From the NCBI GenBank assembly GCA_947470805.1, contig CANIVU010000086.1:1-38561 (forward strand): a stretch of DNA of 38,561 bases, written 5' to 3'. Below the pieces are notes generated by a model. It saw nothing but the letters and a program-made list of their open reading frames with translations, ran no database searches and was not told where the DNA came from. Positions 1 through 9,440 of the stretch are shown here, one piece after another. The position numbers and the translations under genes were made by a program. Each line of letters opens with the position of its first letter. The stretch's first letter is position 1. The stretch comes from Acidobacteriota bacterium (GTDB taxonomy: Bacteria > Acidobacteriota > Terriglobia > Bryobacterales > Bryobacteraceae).

Positions 1-466
1 TAATGCGTTGCTGCAATACCGCTGTTTCGTCGTAAAGGGACCAGCGGTCATCCGGTCAATTTAGTCGGCATGGGTTCACGCAGCAAATCGGTTGTGTCGA
101 ATACTTCCGTCCCACCCGATTCGGCGCGATGTCGGAACAACTGCTTCGAACAATCCGTTGCCTTTGGCCAGAATTTCCGGCATTTATCAACGCAGACCGA
201 GATGCGCCGAGAATCGATCTTCGGGCCGCAATTCTGCCTCTTCAGTAAACCCAATATAGCCGACCTTACCTCATACGACGCACCACGGCGTGCCTGCCGG
301 ACCGAAGACGCACACTCGAGGCAAGCCGTCCGCCGCGGAACTCAATTTCGACGCGAAAAGTTCCGGCTATGGCGTTCGTACGCAGAGATCTCAACGCTTC
401 ACGAATCTCACCGGCACACGGATCCCCTCAATTTCAGACGGAGTTTGTCGATATGATGGTGTACGT
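1..466. other. no supported gene
   Basis: Short open frames exist on both strands but none has a ribosome binding site, a recognisable domain or a homologous-looking motif. A minus-strand stretch around 270-400 reads as a plausible protein tail but has no start, so I leave it unassigned. The promoter of the downstream small-protein/czc operon should lie here; I could not pick out convincing -35 and -10 boxes. Confidence 0.4.
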
Positions 467-814
467 ATGTGGACAGCGTTCCGACATCTCGCCGCCTCAT
501 GGCTACTTATTGTCGCGATCGCGCACGTCGGGTCTCCCGTCCTATCCGGATTCTGGGGCAGTCCCAAGCACCTGTCGTCAGGTTGTGATCGCGCAGTCCT
601 CCCAACCACGCCCAGTTCCCTCGGCGAACACACAGCTGACACCAAGTCGGATGACGACTGCGATTCCTGTTGCTTTTGCTGTTGCACGCATCTTTTGCCC
701 GTAACTGCCACCGCACTCATCCCAGCCGGCATTCGTACTGACGATCCGGTCGCGCTAACGTATTTCAGTCCAAGCCAGCGCGTCCGGCCCGGTCTACTCC
801 CTCCACGCGCCTAA
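467..814 (+). CDS. small exported Cys-rich protein at head of czc operon
   Basis: This 115-residue protein starts with MWTAFRHLAASWLLIVAIAH, a hydrophobic export or membrane segment. It carries an acidic Cys cluster in the middle (DDDCDSCCFCCC, near residues 60-75) and ends in a proline-rich tail, LLPPRA. I know no exact family. Small exported His/Cys proteins of this layout (CzcI-like, DUF2946-like) often precede czcCBA genes, which fits the czcC gene 71 bases downstream. The start was placed at the ATG at 467 because the hydrophobic segment begins there; the frame is open further upstream but that part looks non-coding. A role in periplasmic metal sensing or buffering is inference from the Cys cluster and position. 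Confidence 0.6.
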   Translation: MWTAFRHLAASWLLIVAIAHVGSPVLSGFWGSPKHLSSGCDRAVLPTTPSSLGEHTADTKSDDDCDSCCFCCCTHLLPVTATALIPAGIRTDDPVALTYFSPSQRVRPGLLPPRA

Positions 815-838
815 ACTCCCGCTCCTTCAAATCACCGG

Positions 839-857
839 CCGATTCCTTCCGGATCGG
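839..857 (+). repeat. small inverted repeat between small gene and czcC
   Basis: CCGATTC and GGATCGG can pair (seven pairs including one G-U) around a five-base loop, about 30 bases before czcC. There is no T-run directly after it, so it is a poor intrinsic terminator. It could be a leader hairpin affecting czcC expression or chance. Confidence 0.25.
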
Positions 858-885
858 TAGTCACTTTATTTCCCTGGGAGTTTTT

Positions 886-2193
886 ATGCATTTATCCGCC
901 TGGCTGCGGCTGGCGGCGCGTTCCCTCGCTCCGTTTCCGCTGCTTTTCATACCTCTTTACGCCGAATCCCTTCCGGATCTAGTCACCTTGGCGCTGTCTC
1001 GCAATGGCGATCTGCAGGCCATGCGCAAGCGATCTGACGAAGTCCGCGGCTTGATCCGCCAAGCCCAATTGCGGCCCAATCCCAATCTCGATGTCAGCTA
1101 TTCCAACGGCCCCGTCTTCGGCAGTGAAGGGGAAACCGACATCAGTATCGGCCTCTCGCAATCGATTGAAACAGGCGGCAAGCGAATTCGACGAGTCAGC
1201 CTCGCCGAGGCTGAACTGCGGGAAGTTGAATGGCAAATCGCGGATCGCGAACGGCACCTGCGATCCTCGATCGCCGCTGCCTTTGCCGAGTGGCTGGCGG
1301 TCAGCCGCAACGAGGCAACCGCCCGCCGGCTGCTGGAACTCACCCGCCAGAGTCTTGCGCTCGTCACCGCCCGCGTTGCGCAGGGCGAGGTGGCGGCCCT
1401 GGAGCAATCGCTGCTGCAAGTCGAGTCGAACCGAATCCGGACCGATCTCATTCTCTATACCGGCCAAAGGGAACGCGCCGTGCTGGCACTGCGAAACATC
1501 TGCGGCATTCCCGACACGGAGGCGCCCCCACTGCAGGGCGATCTGCTGCAAATGGCCGCTACGCTTCCCCAGGCAGAAAAGGCCCCCGAAGAGATTGCCG
1601 CCGCACTCCGCACCAGGCCCGATCTGGCCGTGTTGCGCGCAGCGGAACTGATCGGCGACCGCGCCGTAGAGCTAGAGAAAAGCGCCGCCGTCCCCAACAT
1701 CACCGCCTTTACCCGCTACTCGCATCAGCATCAGAGTTCGGACGGCTTCGGCTACTCCTCTGCCCGTCCCATCGGCCCTCTCAGCCGAGTTACCGACCGT
1801 GACAACATCCTCACCGGGGGCGTCAGTATCGCGCTCCCATTCAAGAATCGTAATCAGGGCAACATCCAGGCGGCGATTGCCCGCAAGGAGGCGGTCCGCC
1901 TGCGCCGCGCCTACCTTGAGCAGTCCATTGAGCGGGAGGTGAGTGCAGCCCTTCTCCGTGTTGCCGCCGCGGAAGAGGCCAGCCGCCTCTTCGATGAAGG
2001 CGTCGTCACGTTGGCTGAGAAGAATCTCACGGTCATTCGCAAAACCTACGAACTCGGCGAACTGCGCCTGCTCGACGTCATCAACGAACAGCGCAGGCTG
2101 ATCGAAATTCAACGAACCTACACCGACACGTTGAAAGAGCGTGTCCTGGCCCACATTGAACTCGAATCGGCCCGTGGCAAAGCAAAGCAATAA
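886..2193 (+). CDS. czcC: CzcC-like outer membrane factor (TolC family)
   Basis: This 435-residue protein is the outer-membrane channel of a heavy-metal RND system; it would join the CzcBA complex to the exterior. It begins with a signal peptide (hydrophobic stretch APFPLLFIPLYA, residues 15-26) followed by the TolC-family start LPDLVTLALSRNGDLQAMRK. Two long helical, Arg/Glu/Ala-rich halves follow, as expected for the duplicated outer membrane efflux domain, with the typical ELRLLDVINEQRRLIEIQ segment near the C-terminus. The length is normal for CzcC. A GGGAG ribosome binding site lies just before the ATG. It is followed after 10 bases by czcB, so the genes form an operon. Confidence 0.92.
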   Translation: MHLSAWLRLAARSLAPFPLLFIPLYAESLPDLVTLALSRNGDLQAMRKRSDEVRGLIRQAQLRPNPNLDVSYSNGPVFGSEGETDISIGLSQSIETGGKRIRRVSLAEAELREVEWQIADRERHLRSSIAAAFAEWLAVSRNEATARRLLELTRQSLALVTARVAQGEVAALEQSLLQVESNRIRTDLILYTGQRERAVLALRNICGIPDTEAPPLQGDLLQMAATLPQAEKAPEEIAAALRTRPDLAVLRAAELIGDRAVELEKSAAVPNITAFTRYSHQHQSSDGFGYSSARPIGPLSRVTDRDNILTGGVSIALPFKNRNQGNIQAAIARKEAVRLRRAYLEQSIEREVSAALLRVAAAEEASRLFDEGVVTLAEKNLTVIRKTYELGELRLLDVINEQRRLIEIQRTYTDTLKERVLAHIELESARGKAKQ

Positions 2194-2203
2194 GGAGACA
2201 TTT

Positions 2204-3448
2204 ATGACCCCTCTCTTCCCCTCACTTGTGGCCCTTTGCCTGCTCGCATTTCTAGCGGGTTGCCAAAAGCAGACGCCCGCCGCGGCCGCCCCGGAGTCTA
2301 AAGCCGAAACCGGCCACGACCACGCGGCGGAACCTCACGATGTCCAATTGACTGAAGAGGTCCAACGCGCCAGTGGCTTCGCTTTCGCGACGGCCGCCGC
2401 AAAGAACTTGACTGGAATCATCCAGGCCACAGGCGTCGTCACCGCAAATGAAAGCCGCGTCGCCCATGTCCGTCCGCTTGCTCGCGGCCGCATCTTGAAA
2501 GTTGCCGTGCGCTCTGGCGACCGAGTTAAACAGGGCCAGGTCCTGCTCACCTACGACAACATCGAACTCGGCGAATCTGTCGGAGACTACTTGCGCGCCA
2601 TCGGTGCCCTCCAGCGAGCCCGAACCGAGTTGGATCTCGCCCGCCGTTCCCTCGAACGCGCCACAAATCTTCTCACCTCCGGAGCCATCGCCCGCGCCGA
2701 AGTGGAACGCCGCCAAGCCGAGTTTCACAACACCGAAACGGCCGTTCAGGCACAGCAGGCAGACGAGGCCCGCATCCACGAAAAGCTCCATCGCTTCGGC
2801 CTGGAAGAAGCCGACATCCGCGGGCTCATTAAGACGAACGGCGCCGACTTTCATCGCGAAGTGTCCATTAGCACTCTTCGCGCTCCCTTCGATGGGGCCA
2901 TTCTGAAAGCAGTCGCCGCCGAAGGGGAAACCGTCAGCGCGGAACAGGAACTGTTTACGCTGATAGACACAACCACCGTCTGGATCCTCGCCGATGTCTA
3001 CGAACGCGATATCGCCAGCATTCGCGAGGGCGCTACGGCGGCGGTCACCGTCGATTCGTTTGCCGGCGAAACGCTTACGGGCCGTGTGACCAACGTTTCC
3101 GACTCGCTCGATCCCACCAGCCGCACCGCCAAGGTCCGCGTTGAAGTGGCCAACCACTCGCGCCGCCTGAAGTTAGAGATGTTCGCCAACGTCGCTATTC
3201 CTACCACCCAAAGCCGTTCTGCCCTCGTCGTTCCCGCCTCCGCTCTGCAACAGATCGGAGGCAAGCCGGTCGTCTTTGTCCGCGAATCGCCAACGAAATT
3301 TGAGGCGCGGGAAGTGGAGACTGGCACCCAATGGCCGAATTGGACAGAGATCGTCAAAGGCATCTCGGCCAACGACGTCGTCGTCTCCCAAGGCGCCTTC
3401 CTTCTTAAATCCGAACTCGCCAAGTCCGAACTGGCCCACGAACACTAG
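2204..3448 (+). CDS. czcB: CzcB-like RND periplasmic adaptor (membrane fusion protein), lipoprotein
   Basis: This 414-residue protein links the inner-membrane pump to the outer-membrane channel. The start at 2204 is chosen because AAGGAG sits seven bases upstream and the first residues form a lipoprotein signal with lipobox FLAGC. A short His-rich stretch (GHDHAAEPHD, near residues 38-47) is typical of metal-specific adaptors and may bind the cargo metal. The HlyD-type core follows: barrel-sandwich halves (VRPLARGRILKVAVRSGDRV and later LRAPFDGAILKAVAAEGETV) flanking an alpha-hairpin, then the beta-barrel and membrane-proximal domains (LVVPASALQQIGGKPVVFV). It precedes czcA by eight bases. 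Confidence 0.93.
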   Translation: MTPLFPSLVALCLLAFLAGCQKQTPAAAAPESKAETGHDHAAEPHDVQLTEEVQRASGFAFATAAAKNLTGIIQATGVVTANESRVAHVRPLARGRILKVAVRSGDRVKQGQVLLTYDNIELGESVGDYLRAIGALQRARTELDLARRSLERATNLLTSGAIARAEVERRQAEFHNTETAVQAQQADEARIHEKLHRFGLEEADIRGLIKTNGADFHREVSISTLRAPFDGAILKAVAAEGETVSAEQELFTLIDTTTVWILADVYERDIASIREGATAAVTVDSFAGETLTGRVTNVSDSLDPTSRTAKVRVEVANHSRRLKLEMFANVAIPTTQSRSALVVPASALQQIGGKPVVFVRESPTKFEAREVETGTQWPNWTEIVKGISANDVVVSQGAFLLKSELAKSELAHEH

Positions 3449-3456
3449 AGCCCATC

Positions 3457-6400
3457 ATGATTGAACAACTCATTGCCTTCAGCATCCGCTGGCGTGTACT
3501 CGTCGTTGTCCTGTCCCTTCTCATCGTAGGGTTGGGCGGCTACGCCGCCTTGCGTCTGCCCATTGACGCAGTGCCCGACATCACGACCAACCAGGTGCAG
3601 ATCAACGCCCTCGCGCCAGCCTTCGCTCCCGCCGAGGTCGAAAAGTACATCACTTTTCCGCTGGAAGTCGCCATGGGCAGCCTCCCCGGCAAGGACGAAA
3701 TCCGGTCGATCTCCAAGTTCGGACTCTCGCAGGTCACCATCACGTTTCACGAAGAGGTTGATCTCTATCAGGCCCGGCAACTCGTCTTGGAACGCCTCAT
3801 CCAGGCACAGAATGAACTGCCGGCCGGCGTGCGTCCGGAGATTGCGCCCATTAGCACCGGCCTTGGCGAGATCTACCAGTTTTCGGTGGAAAACGACGCC
3901 AAATCGCCAAATCGCCATCCTCTGATGGAGTTGCGATCCATCCTGGATTGGCAGATCGTGCCCGTCCTTCGCACCGTCCCCGGCGTCATCGAAGTGAACG
4001 TCTACGGGGGCAAGCTTAAGCAGTACGAGGTGCTGATTGATCCAACCAAACTGGTGAGCTACGGTCTGGCGCTGCATGACGTAATCGCCGCGTTGGAGAA
4101 AAACAACGCCAATGTTGGCGGTGCCTACCTCGAACGCGGCGGCGAGCAGCAGCTCATCCGGGGCATCGGCCTGATTCGCAACTTTGAAGACATCGAATCA
4201 ATTGTGGTGTCCGCCAATAAGGGCACGCCGGTCTTTATCCGCAACCTGGGCACCGTCGGCTTCGGATCGCAGGTGCGCCAGGGCGCCGCGACAACCGATG
4301 GCCGGGGCGAAACTGTTCTCGGCATTGCCATGCTGCTGAAGGGAGAGAACAGCCGGCAAGTCGCTGGCCGCGTACATGCGCGGCTGGACGGTCTGCGGAA
4401 ATCCATGCCCCCTGGCGTCGTCCTTCGCACTTCGTACGACCGCAGCGACCTGGTCAACCGCACCATCACGACGGCGGGCTACAACCTGATGGAAGGCGGC
4501 GCCATCGTCATTGTTGTCCTCTTCCTGTTTCTCTTGCAGATCCGCGCCGGGCTCATCGTCTCTGCCGCCATCCCATTTGCCATGCTCATCGCCCTTACCG
4601 GCATGTGGTATTTCGGTGTCTCGGCGAACCTCATGAGTCTCGGCGCCATCGATTTCGGCCTCATTGTCGACGCCGCTGTCATCCTCATCGAAAACTCCGT
4701 CCGGCGGCTGGCACTGGAGCGCCGCCGCCTGGGCCGCGCGCTAACACAACCGGAACGCCTTTCCACCATCCAGGCCGGCATCCTCGAAGTCCGCCAGGCC
4801 AGCCAGTTCGGCGAGATGATCATAATCGCCTCTTATTTGCCCATCCTCGCCCTCGCTGGGATTGAAGGCAAGATGTTCCACCCGATGGCCTTCACCGTCA
4901 TCCTGGCCCTTTGCGGCGCGCTCGTGCTCAGCCTGACGCTGATCCCGGCACTCGCCGCGCTTTTCCTGCGCGACCATGCGACGGGGGCACCCGGAGACAG
5001 CGCTGAGCCAGAGGAAGAAAACCCCGTCATCCGTGCGCTCCTGCATCCCTATCGCGCCCTGCTCGAATGGTCGCTCCGTGCCCCGTGGGTCCCCGTCACC
5101 GGCGCCGCCGCCTCGGTCGCGCTCGCGCTCGTACTCTTCCTCGGTCTCGGCTCGGAGTTCATTCCGGAACTCGATGAAGGCGCCATCGCTATCAGCGCGC
5201 AGCGCCTTCCCAGCGTTTCGCTCGAACAAGGGGTTCGCTCCACCACCCAAATGGAAATCGCGCTCCGCGGAATGCCGGAAATCCGGACCATCGTTAGCCG
5301 GATCGGCCGCCCGGAAATCGCCACCGACCCGATGGGTCCGGACCTGACCGATTGCTATGTCTTCCTGAAAGACCCTGCCGCCTGGCCGAAGCCAAAATCC
5401 AAGGAAACGCTGATCGCAGAAATGGAGGAACGTCTGAAGGCTGTGCCGGGGATGGCGTTCACCTTCTCACAGCCCATCAAGTTCCGCATGCTCGAACTGA
5501 TCGGTGGCATCGGATCCCGCTCCGATGTCGCCGTAAAAGTCTTCGGCGAGGACTTTGAAATCATGGAGAAATCGGCCGGCCAGATCGCCCGGGTTCTGAA
5601 AGCGATTCCGGGCTCTGCCGATGTGAAGGTGCAGCAGATCGAAGGTCTCCCGGCACTGGAAATTGAAGCGGACCGCCGCGCCATTGCCCGCCACGGGATC
5701 AATGTTTCCGACGTGCAGGAATTGACCGGCGCCGCCATCGCCGGTATCCGAGCCACCACGATTCTGGAGGGCTTCAAACGGTTCGATCTCACCGTCCGGC
5801 TTACCCCCGAATCCCGCTCCAGTTCGGCCGCGCTCGGGGCGCTTCTCGTCAATAGTCCCAACGGCGCCAAGATCCCGCTGGCGCAACTTGCCACGCTCCG
5901 CGAAACCGAAGGCGCCGCTGAAATCAGCCGGGAAAACGGTCAGCGCCGCGTATCGATTGAGTCGAACGTCCGCGGCCGCGATCTGGCCACGTTCGTCGAG
6001 GAAGCGCAACGCCGCGTAGAGGCGCAGGTGAAACTGCCGCCGGGCTACCGTCTGGAGTGGGCCGGCACGTATGAGAATCTGCAGGCCGGAAAGCTCCGCC
6101 TCGCCATCGCCGTCCCTGCCACGTTCACTCTCGTTTTCATTCTCCTCTACGCCACGTTCGGCAGCATTCGCCAGGCCCTCCTGATATTTACCGGAATCCC
6201 GCTTGCGCTCACCGGGGGCGTGTTCGCGCTCATACTCAGAGGAATGCCGTTCTCCATCAGTGCCGGGGTTGGATTCATCGCCGTCTCTGGTGTGGCGGTG
6301 CTGAATGGCCTGGTGCTGGTTGGTTTCATCAATCAGCTTCGCGGGGAGGGCCTCCCAATCCGGGACGCCATCCTCGACGGTTGCGTCACCCGTCTGCGTC

Positions 6401-6594
6401 CAGTGCTGATGACGGCCATGGTTGCAAGCCTCGGCTTTCTGCCGATGGCCATCTCCTCCGGCGCCGGGGGCGAGGTCCAACGCCCCATCGCCACCGTTGT
6501 GATCGGCGGTTTGATCACTTCAACCGTTCTCACCCTCGTCGTGCTCCCGGCGCTGTACCGGCGCTTTAGCGGTGTCCTACGGAGTTCGGAGTAG
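3457..6594 (+). CDS. czcA: CzcA-like heavy-metal RND efflux pump (HME family)
   Basis: This 1045-residue inner-membrane proton/metal antiporter has full RND length: TM1, a large periplasmic loop, TM2-6, a second loop and TM7-12. The fourth transmembrane segment carries the CzcA signature AIDFGLIVDAAVILIEN at about residues 397-413, containing the proton-relay acidic residues typical of divalent-cation pumps. The family start IPLD-like motif is here LPIDAVPDITTNQVQINA, near residue 34. Substrates of this class are Zn, Co, Cd or Ni; the sequence alone does not decide which. It lies downstream of czcB and its stop is two bases before the P-type ATPase start, consistent with co-transcription. Confidence 0.95.
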   Translation: MIEQLIAFSIRWRVLVVVLSLLIVGLGGYAALRLPIDAVPDITTNQVQINALAPAFAPAEVEKYITFPLEVAMGSLPGKDEIRSISKFGLSQVTITFHEEVDLYQARQLVLERLIQAQNELPAGVRPEIAPISTGLGEIYQFSVENDAKSPNRHPLMELRSILDWQIVPVLRTVPGVIEVNVYGGKLKQYEVLIDPTKLVSYGLALHDVIAALEKNNANVGGAYLERGGEQQLIRGIGLIRNFEDIESIVVSANKGTPVFIRNLGTVGFGSQVRQGAATTDGRGETVLGIAMLLKGENSRQVAGRVHARLDGLRKSMPPGVVLRTSYDRSDLVNRTITTAGYNLMEGGAIVIVVLFLFLLQIRAGLIVSAAIPFAMLIALTGMWYFGVSANLMSLGAIDFGLIVDAAVILIENSVRRLALERRRLGRALTQPERLSTIQAGILEVRQASQFGEMIIIASYLPILALAGIEGKMFHPMAFTVILALCGALVLSLTLIPALAALFLRDHATGAPGDSAEPEEENPVIRALLHPYRALLEWSLRAPWVPVTGAAASVALALVLFLGLGSEFIPELDEGAIAISAQRLPSVSLEQGVRSTTQMEIALRGMPEIRTIVSRIGRPEIATDPMGPDLTDCYVFLKDPAAWPKPKSKETLIAEMEERLKAVPGMAFTFSQPIKFRMLELIGGIGSRSDVAVKVFGEDFEIMEKSAGQIARVLKAIPGSADVKVQQIEGLPALEIEADRRAIARHGINVSDVQELTGAAIAGIRATTILEGFKRFDLTVRLTPESRSSSAALGALLVNSPNGAKIPLAQLATLRETEGAAEISRENGQRRVSIESNVRGRDLATFVEEAQRRVEAQVKLPPGYRLEWAGTYENLQAGKLRLAIAVPATFTLVFILLYATFGSIRQALLIFTGIPLALTGGVFALILRGMPFSISAGVGFIAVSGVAVLNGLVLVGFINQLRGEGLPIRDAILDGCVTRLRPVLMTAMVASLGFLPMAISSGAGGEVQRPIATVVIGGLITSTVLTLVVLPALYRRFSGVLRSSE

Positions 6595-6596
6595 CC

Positions 6597-8696
6597 ATGG
6601 CAATTTCATCTTCAGCCCCCCAGCGCCAGTTCAAGATCCGTGGTCTCGATTGCGCGGAGGAAGTGGCCATTCTGAAGCGGCAGCTTGGTCCGGCTGCGGG
6701 AGAAGACAACCTCTTTTTCGATGTGCTGCGGGGGCGAATGACCGTGCTGGGGCGCATCCCCGAAACGGCTGAACTCCTTCGGCTCGTCGCTCAAACCGGG
6801 ATGGCTGCCGAGCCGTGGGAGGAGTCGCGGCCGGAGGCCCCGGCTTCGAATCTGCGCGATCGATTCATGATCGCCAGTGGCCTGTTCCTCGCGGCCGGCT
6901 ATCTGGTTCCGGTCGCCGCGTCACACACCCTCTTCGGCCTGGCCGCGCTGCTCGGCGCCTGGTTTATTCTGCCGAAGGCGTGGTTCGCCGCCCGGCACCT
7001 GCGGCCGGACATGAATTTCCTCATGACGGTCGCCGTTTGCGGGGCGATCGGCCTCGGTGATTGGGCGGAAGCCGCCGCCGTGGCATTTCTTTTCGCGCTC
7101 TCCAATTCCCTCGAATCCTGGAGCGTTGGACGAGCTCGCCGCGCCGTGGAGGCGCTGCTCGAAATTGCTCCCGATCAAGTCGAACTCTTGCTGCCAGATG
7201 GGCGCACCCAATCCACCGCGTCCGCGGCCGTCGAACCCGGGCAGAGATTCCGCGTCTCTCCCGGTTCGCGCGTCGGCCTTGATGGAATCGTCGTCTCCGG
7301 CGCCTCGGAAGTAGATCAGGCCCCGATCACGGGGGAAAGCCGGCTCGTACCCAAAGAGGTTGGCTCCGCGGTATTCGCCGGGACGATCAATGGCAATGGA
7401 ACTATCGACGTGGAAGCAACCAAACGATCCACGGAAACCACCATCGCCAAGGTGATTCGCCTGGTGGAACAGGCGCAGGCCAGCCGCTCGCCATCCGAAT
7501 CCTGGGTCGAACGGTTCGCCCGCATTTACACGCCGGCCGTCCTCTTGACGGCGATACTGATCGCCATTCTCCCACCACTCCTGTTGGGCCAACCATGGCA
7601 TCCGTGGATCTATCAGGCTCTCGTTCTCCTCGTAATCGGTTGCCCTTGCGCGCTGGTGATCTCCACTCCCGTGAGCATCGTTGCCGGTCTCACCGGGGCC
7701 GCCCATCAAGGCGTCCTCATCAATGGCGGAAAGGCGTTGGAAGCGGCTGCGCACATCAAGGCAATCGCATTCGACAAGACAGGCACGATCACTCGCGGCC
7801 GCCCTTCCGTCGCCGGAATCTTCCCGCTTGCGGGGCATTCAGAAATGGAACTGCTTTCGATTGCTGCTTCCCTCGAAGCCGGCAGTTCCCATCCATTGGC
7901 GAGAGCCATCCGTGACCACGCGGCGGAACAGGGAATCACTGCGGCGCCAGCCGTCGAATTCCGGATCCTTCCCGGCAAAGGGGCTTCCGCGCTTCTGGGG
8001 GGAACGGCGTATTGGCTTGGCTCGCACAGATATTTGGAAGAACGCGGGGAAGAAACGCCTCCCGTGCACGAGAAGATTGAGCAGCTATCGGCCAGTGGGC
8101 ACTCGGTTGTGGTGATCGGAAACGCGGAACATGTGTGCGGCTTCATCGCGCTGGCCGATCAACTGCGTGAGGATATACCAGCCACGCTGACCGCGCTTCG
8201 TGAACTCGGTGTAGAAAAACTTGTCATGCTCACCGGCGATAATCAAGGCACCGCGCAGGTTGTCGCCGCGGCCGCCGGCATCACCGATTTTCAGGCGGAA
8301 CTCCTTCCCGCCGACAAACTGAAAGTCATTGAAGCACTGGTCGCCAGTCACGGGGCCGTGGCGATGGTCGGCGATGGCGTCAACGACGCGCCGGCCATGG
8401 CGCGCGCCACACTGGGAATCGCGATGGGCGCCATCGGCACGGACGCGGCCATCGAAGCGGCCGACGTCGCCCTCATGGCCGATGACCTCTCTCGCGTCCC
8501 CTGGCTCATCCGCCATTCCCGGCGAACCCTTGGCGTGATCAAACAAAACATCGGACTTTCGCTAGCCGTCAAATTTGCCGTCGCCATTTTGGCATTCTCC
8601 GGCTATGCGTCCCTTTGGGCCGCCATCGCCTCCGATATGGGCGTGTCCTTGCTCGTCATTTTCAATGGCCTCCGGCTGTTGCGCCACCGAAAATAG
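6597..8696 (+). CDS. zntA: ZntA/CadA-like P1B-2 metal-exporting ATPase (Zn/Cd/Pb)
   Basis: This 699-residue ATP-driven inner-membrane exporter has a degenerate N-terminal heavy-metal domain with GLDCAEE (one Cys, CxxE style). It then has the transmembrane metal site CPC (about residues 348-350) followed by SXP, the phosphorylation motif DKTGT (Asp near 393), the nucleotide-domain SSHPLARAI and the hinge VGDGVNDAPA. In the last two membrane helices a Lys (LAVKFAV) and an Asp (AIASDMG) match the conserved Lys/Asp pair of ZntA, which supports subclass P1B-2. It follows czcA by two bases. Pairing a cytosol-to-periplasm ATPase with a periplasm-to-outside CzcCBA pump is a common two-stage detoxification arrangement. 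Confidence 0.93.
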   Translation: MAISSSAPQRQFKIRGLDCAEEVAILKRQLGPAAGEDNLFFDVLRGRMTVLGRIPETAELLRLVAQTGMAAEPWEESRPEAPASNLRDRFMIASGLFLAAGYLVPVAASHTLFGLAALLGAWFILPKAWFAARHLRPDMNFLMTVAVCGAIGLGDWAEAAAVAFLFALSNSLESWSVGRARRAVEALLEIAPDQVELLLPDGRTQSTASAAVEPGQRFRVSPGSRVGLDGIVVSGASEVDQAPITGESRLVPKEVGSAVFAGTINGNGTIDVEATKRSTETTIAKVIRLVEQAQASRSPSESWVERFARIYTPAVLLTAILIAILPPLLLGQPWHPWIYQALVLLVIGCPCALVISTPVSIVAGLTGAAHQGVLINGGKALEAAAHIKAIAFDKTGTITRGRPSVAGIFPLAGHSEMELLSIAASLEAGSSHPLARAIRDHAAEQGITAAPAVEFRILPGKGASALLGGTAYWLGSHRYLEERGEETPPVHEKIEQLSASGHSVVVIGNAEHVCGFIALADQLREDIPATLTALRELGVEKLVMLTGDNQGTAQVVAAAAGITDFQAELLPADKLKVIEALVASHGAVAMVGDGVNDAPAMARATLGIAMGAIGTDAAIEAADVALMADDLSRVPWLIRHSRRTLGVIKQNIGLSLAVKFAVAILAFSGYASLWAAIASDMGVSLLVIFNGLRLLRHRK

Positions 8697-8702
8697 CAGT
8701 CA

Positions 8703-9440
8703 CTACCGCATCGCTACAAACTCAGCCGCCAGCACCGCCGGATGCCGGGTTCTGGCATTCCGCGATGTCCGCACCATTTCTGCCGCGGCAAAACCCGCTT
8801 CCCGGAACTCTTCTAAGAATGCACCCGCATCCTTTGCGCCGGCGATTCACGAAAACCAGTTCGCGTTGCCGGTCTGAAGCGATTCCGGCAGCGCATCCCG
8901 CAGCACCAACTCGGCCCCGGCCACCCGCCCGCCAGGACGCAGGACGCGCGCCAATTCACGGAAGATATCCCCCCGGAACGGATTGAGGTTGAAGATTCCA
9001 TTCACGAGAACCACGTCGATCGACGAATCCGGCAGTGGAAGTGACTCTGCCGCGGCCTGCACGAAATGGACGTTCGACAGGCCGCTTCGCAGCCCGCCCA
9101 ATTGGGCCCGGCCGAGCATGGCGGCGCTGAAATCGAAGCCGATAACAGTCCCACTGTCCCCCACCCGGCCGGCCGCGATCAGGCTATCCAGTCCCGCACC
9201 GCAACCAAGATCGACGACCGTCTGACCCAACTCGATGGGGGCTGAAATCGACACATCCGCAACTCCCGCGAAAGCGTTCACTGGCTCCTCTGGCAAACGG
9301 GAAAGCAACTCCGCCGGATATCCAACGCTCAGCGCGAACGCGGCGCCAACCGGGAATGGGTGGCGGCCCTCTGGTTGCGCCGCCGCCGCGGAGTACGCGC
9401 CGCGCACGCTCTCTCGTAGCGCCTCACCGGCCCCGGTCAT
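8703..9440 (-). CDS. ArsM-like SAM methyltransferase, probable selenoprotein (in-frame TGA)
   Basis: The frame encodes 197 residues, a TGA at 8847-8849, then 47 more in-frame residues to a TAG at 8703-8705, giving 245 residues if TGA is selenocysteine 198. The N-terminal part is a class I methyltransferase close to arsenite methyltransferases: GYPAELLSRLP and NAFAGVADV before the SAM motif VVDLGCGAG (residues 75-83), then FDFSAAML and LRPGG. Residues after TGA (IAGAKDAGAFLEEFREAGF, then RNARTRHPAVLAAE) look like the normal C-terminus of this family, where a Cys stands in a [C][IV][AG]GA context. A SECIS-like hairpin follows the TGA. The start overlaps the preceding desaturase stop by four bases. 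Reading the TGA as a true stop would give a truncated enzyme. The arsenic substrate is inference from family likeness and the ArsR-type regulator. Confidence 0.75.
8815..8834 (-). promoter_or_regulatory. candidate bacterial SECIS element downstream of in-frame TGA
   Basis: On the minus strand, 12 bases after the TGA, AAGGATGC pairs with GCATTCTT (eight consecutive pairs, one G-U) around the four-base loop GGGT. The loop begins 20 bases after the TGA. Known bacterial SECIS elements have a small apical loop starting about 16-37 bases after UGA with a G in the first two loop positions; E. coli fdhF has loop GGUC about 18 bases after its UGA. All of these hold here. The pairing is read directly from the sequence; that SelB binds it is inference. 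Confidence 0.7.

Noticed and set aside
2141-2203. Upstream alternative start for the first czcB
   Set aside because: It overlaps the end of czcC and lacks a signal peptide; the ATG at 2204 has AAGGAG and begins the lipoprotein signal.
5467-6480. Long minus-strand frame (over 330 codons) opposite czcA
   Set aside because: Shadow of the strongly supported czcA frame; Asp/Gly/Glu/Arg-rich composition is typical of antisense frames in GC-rich genes.
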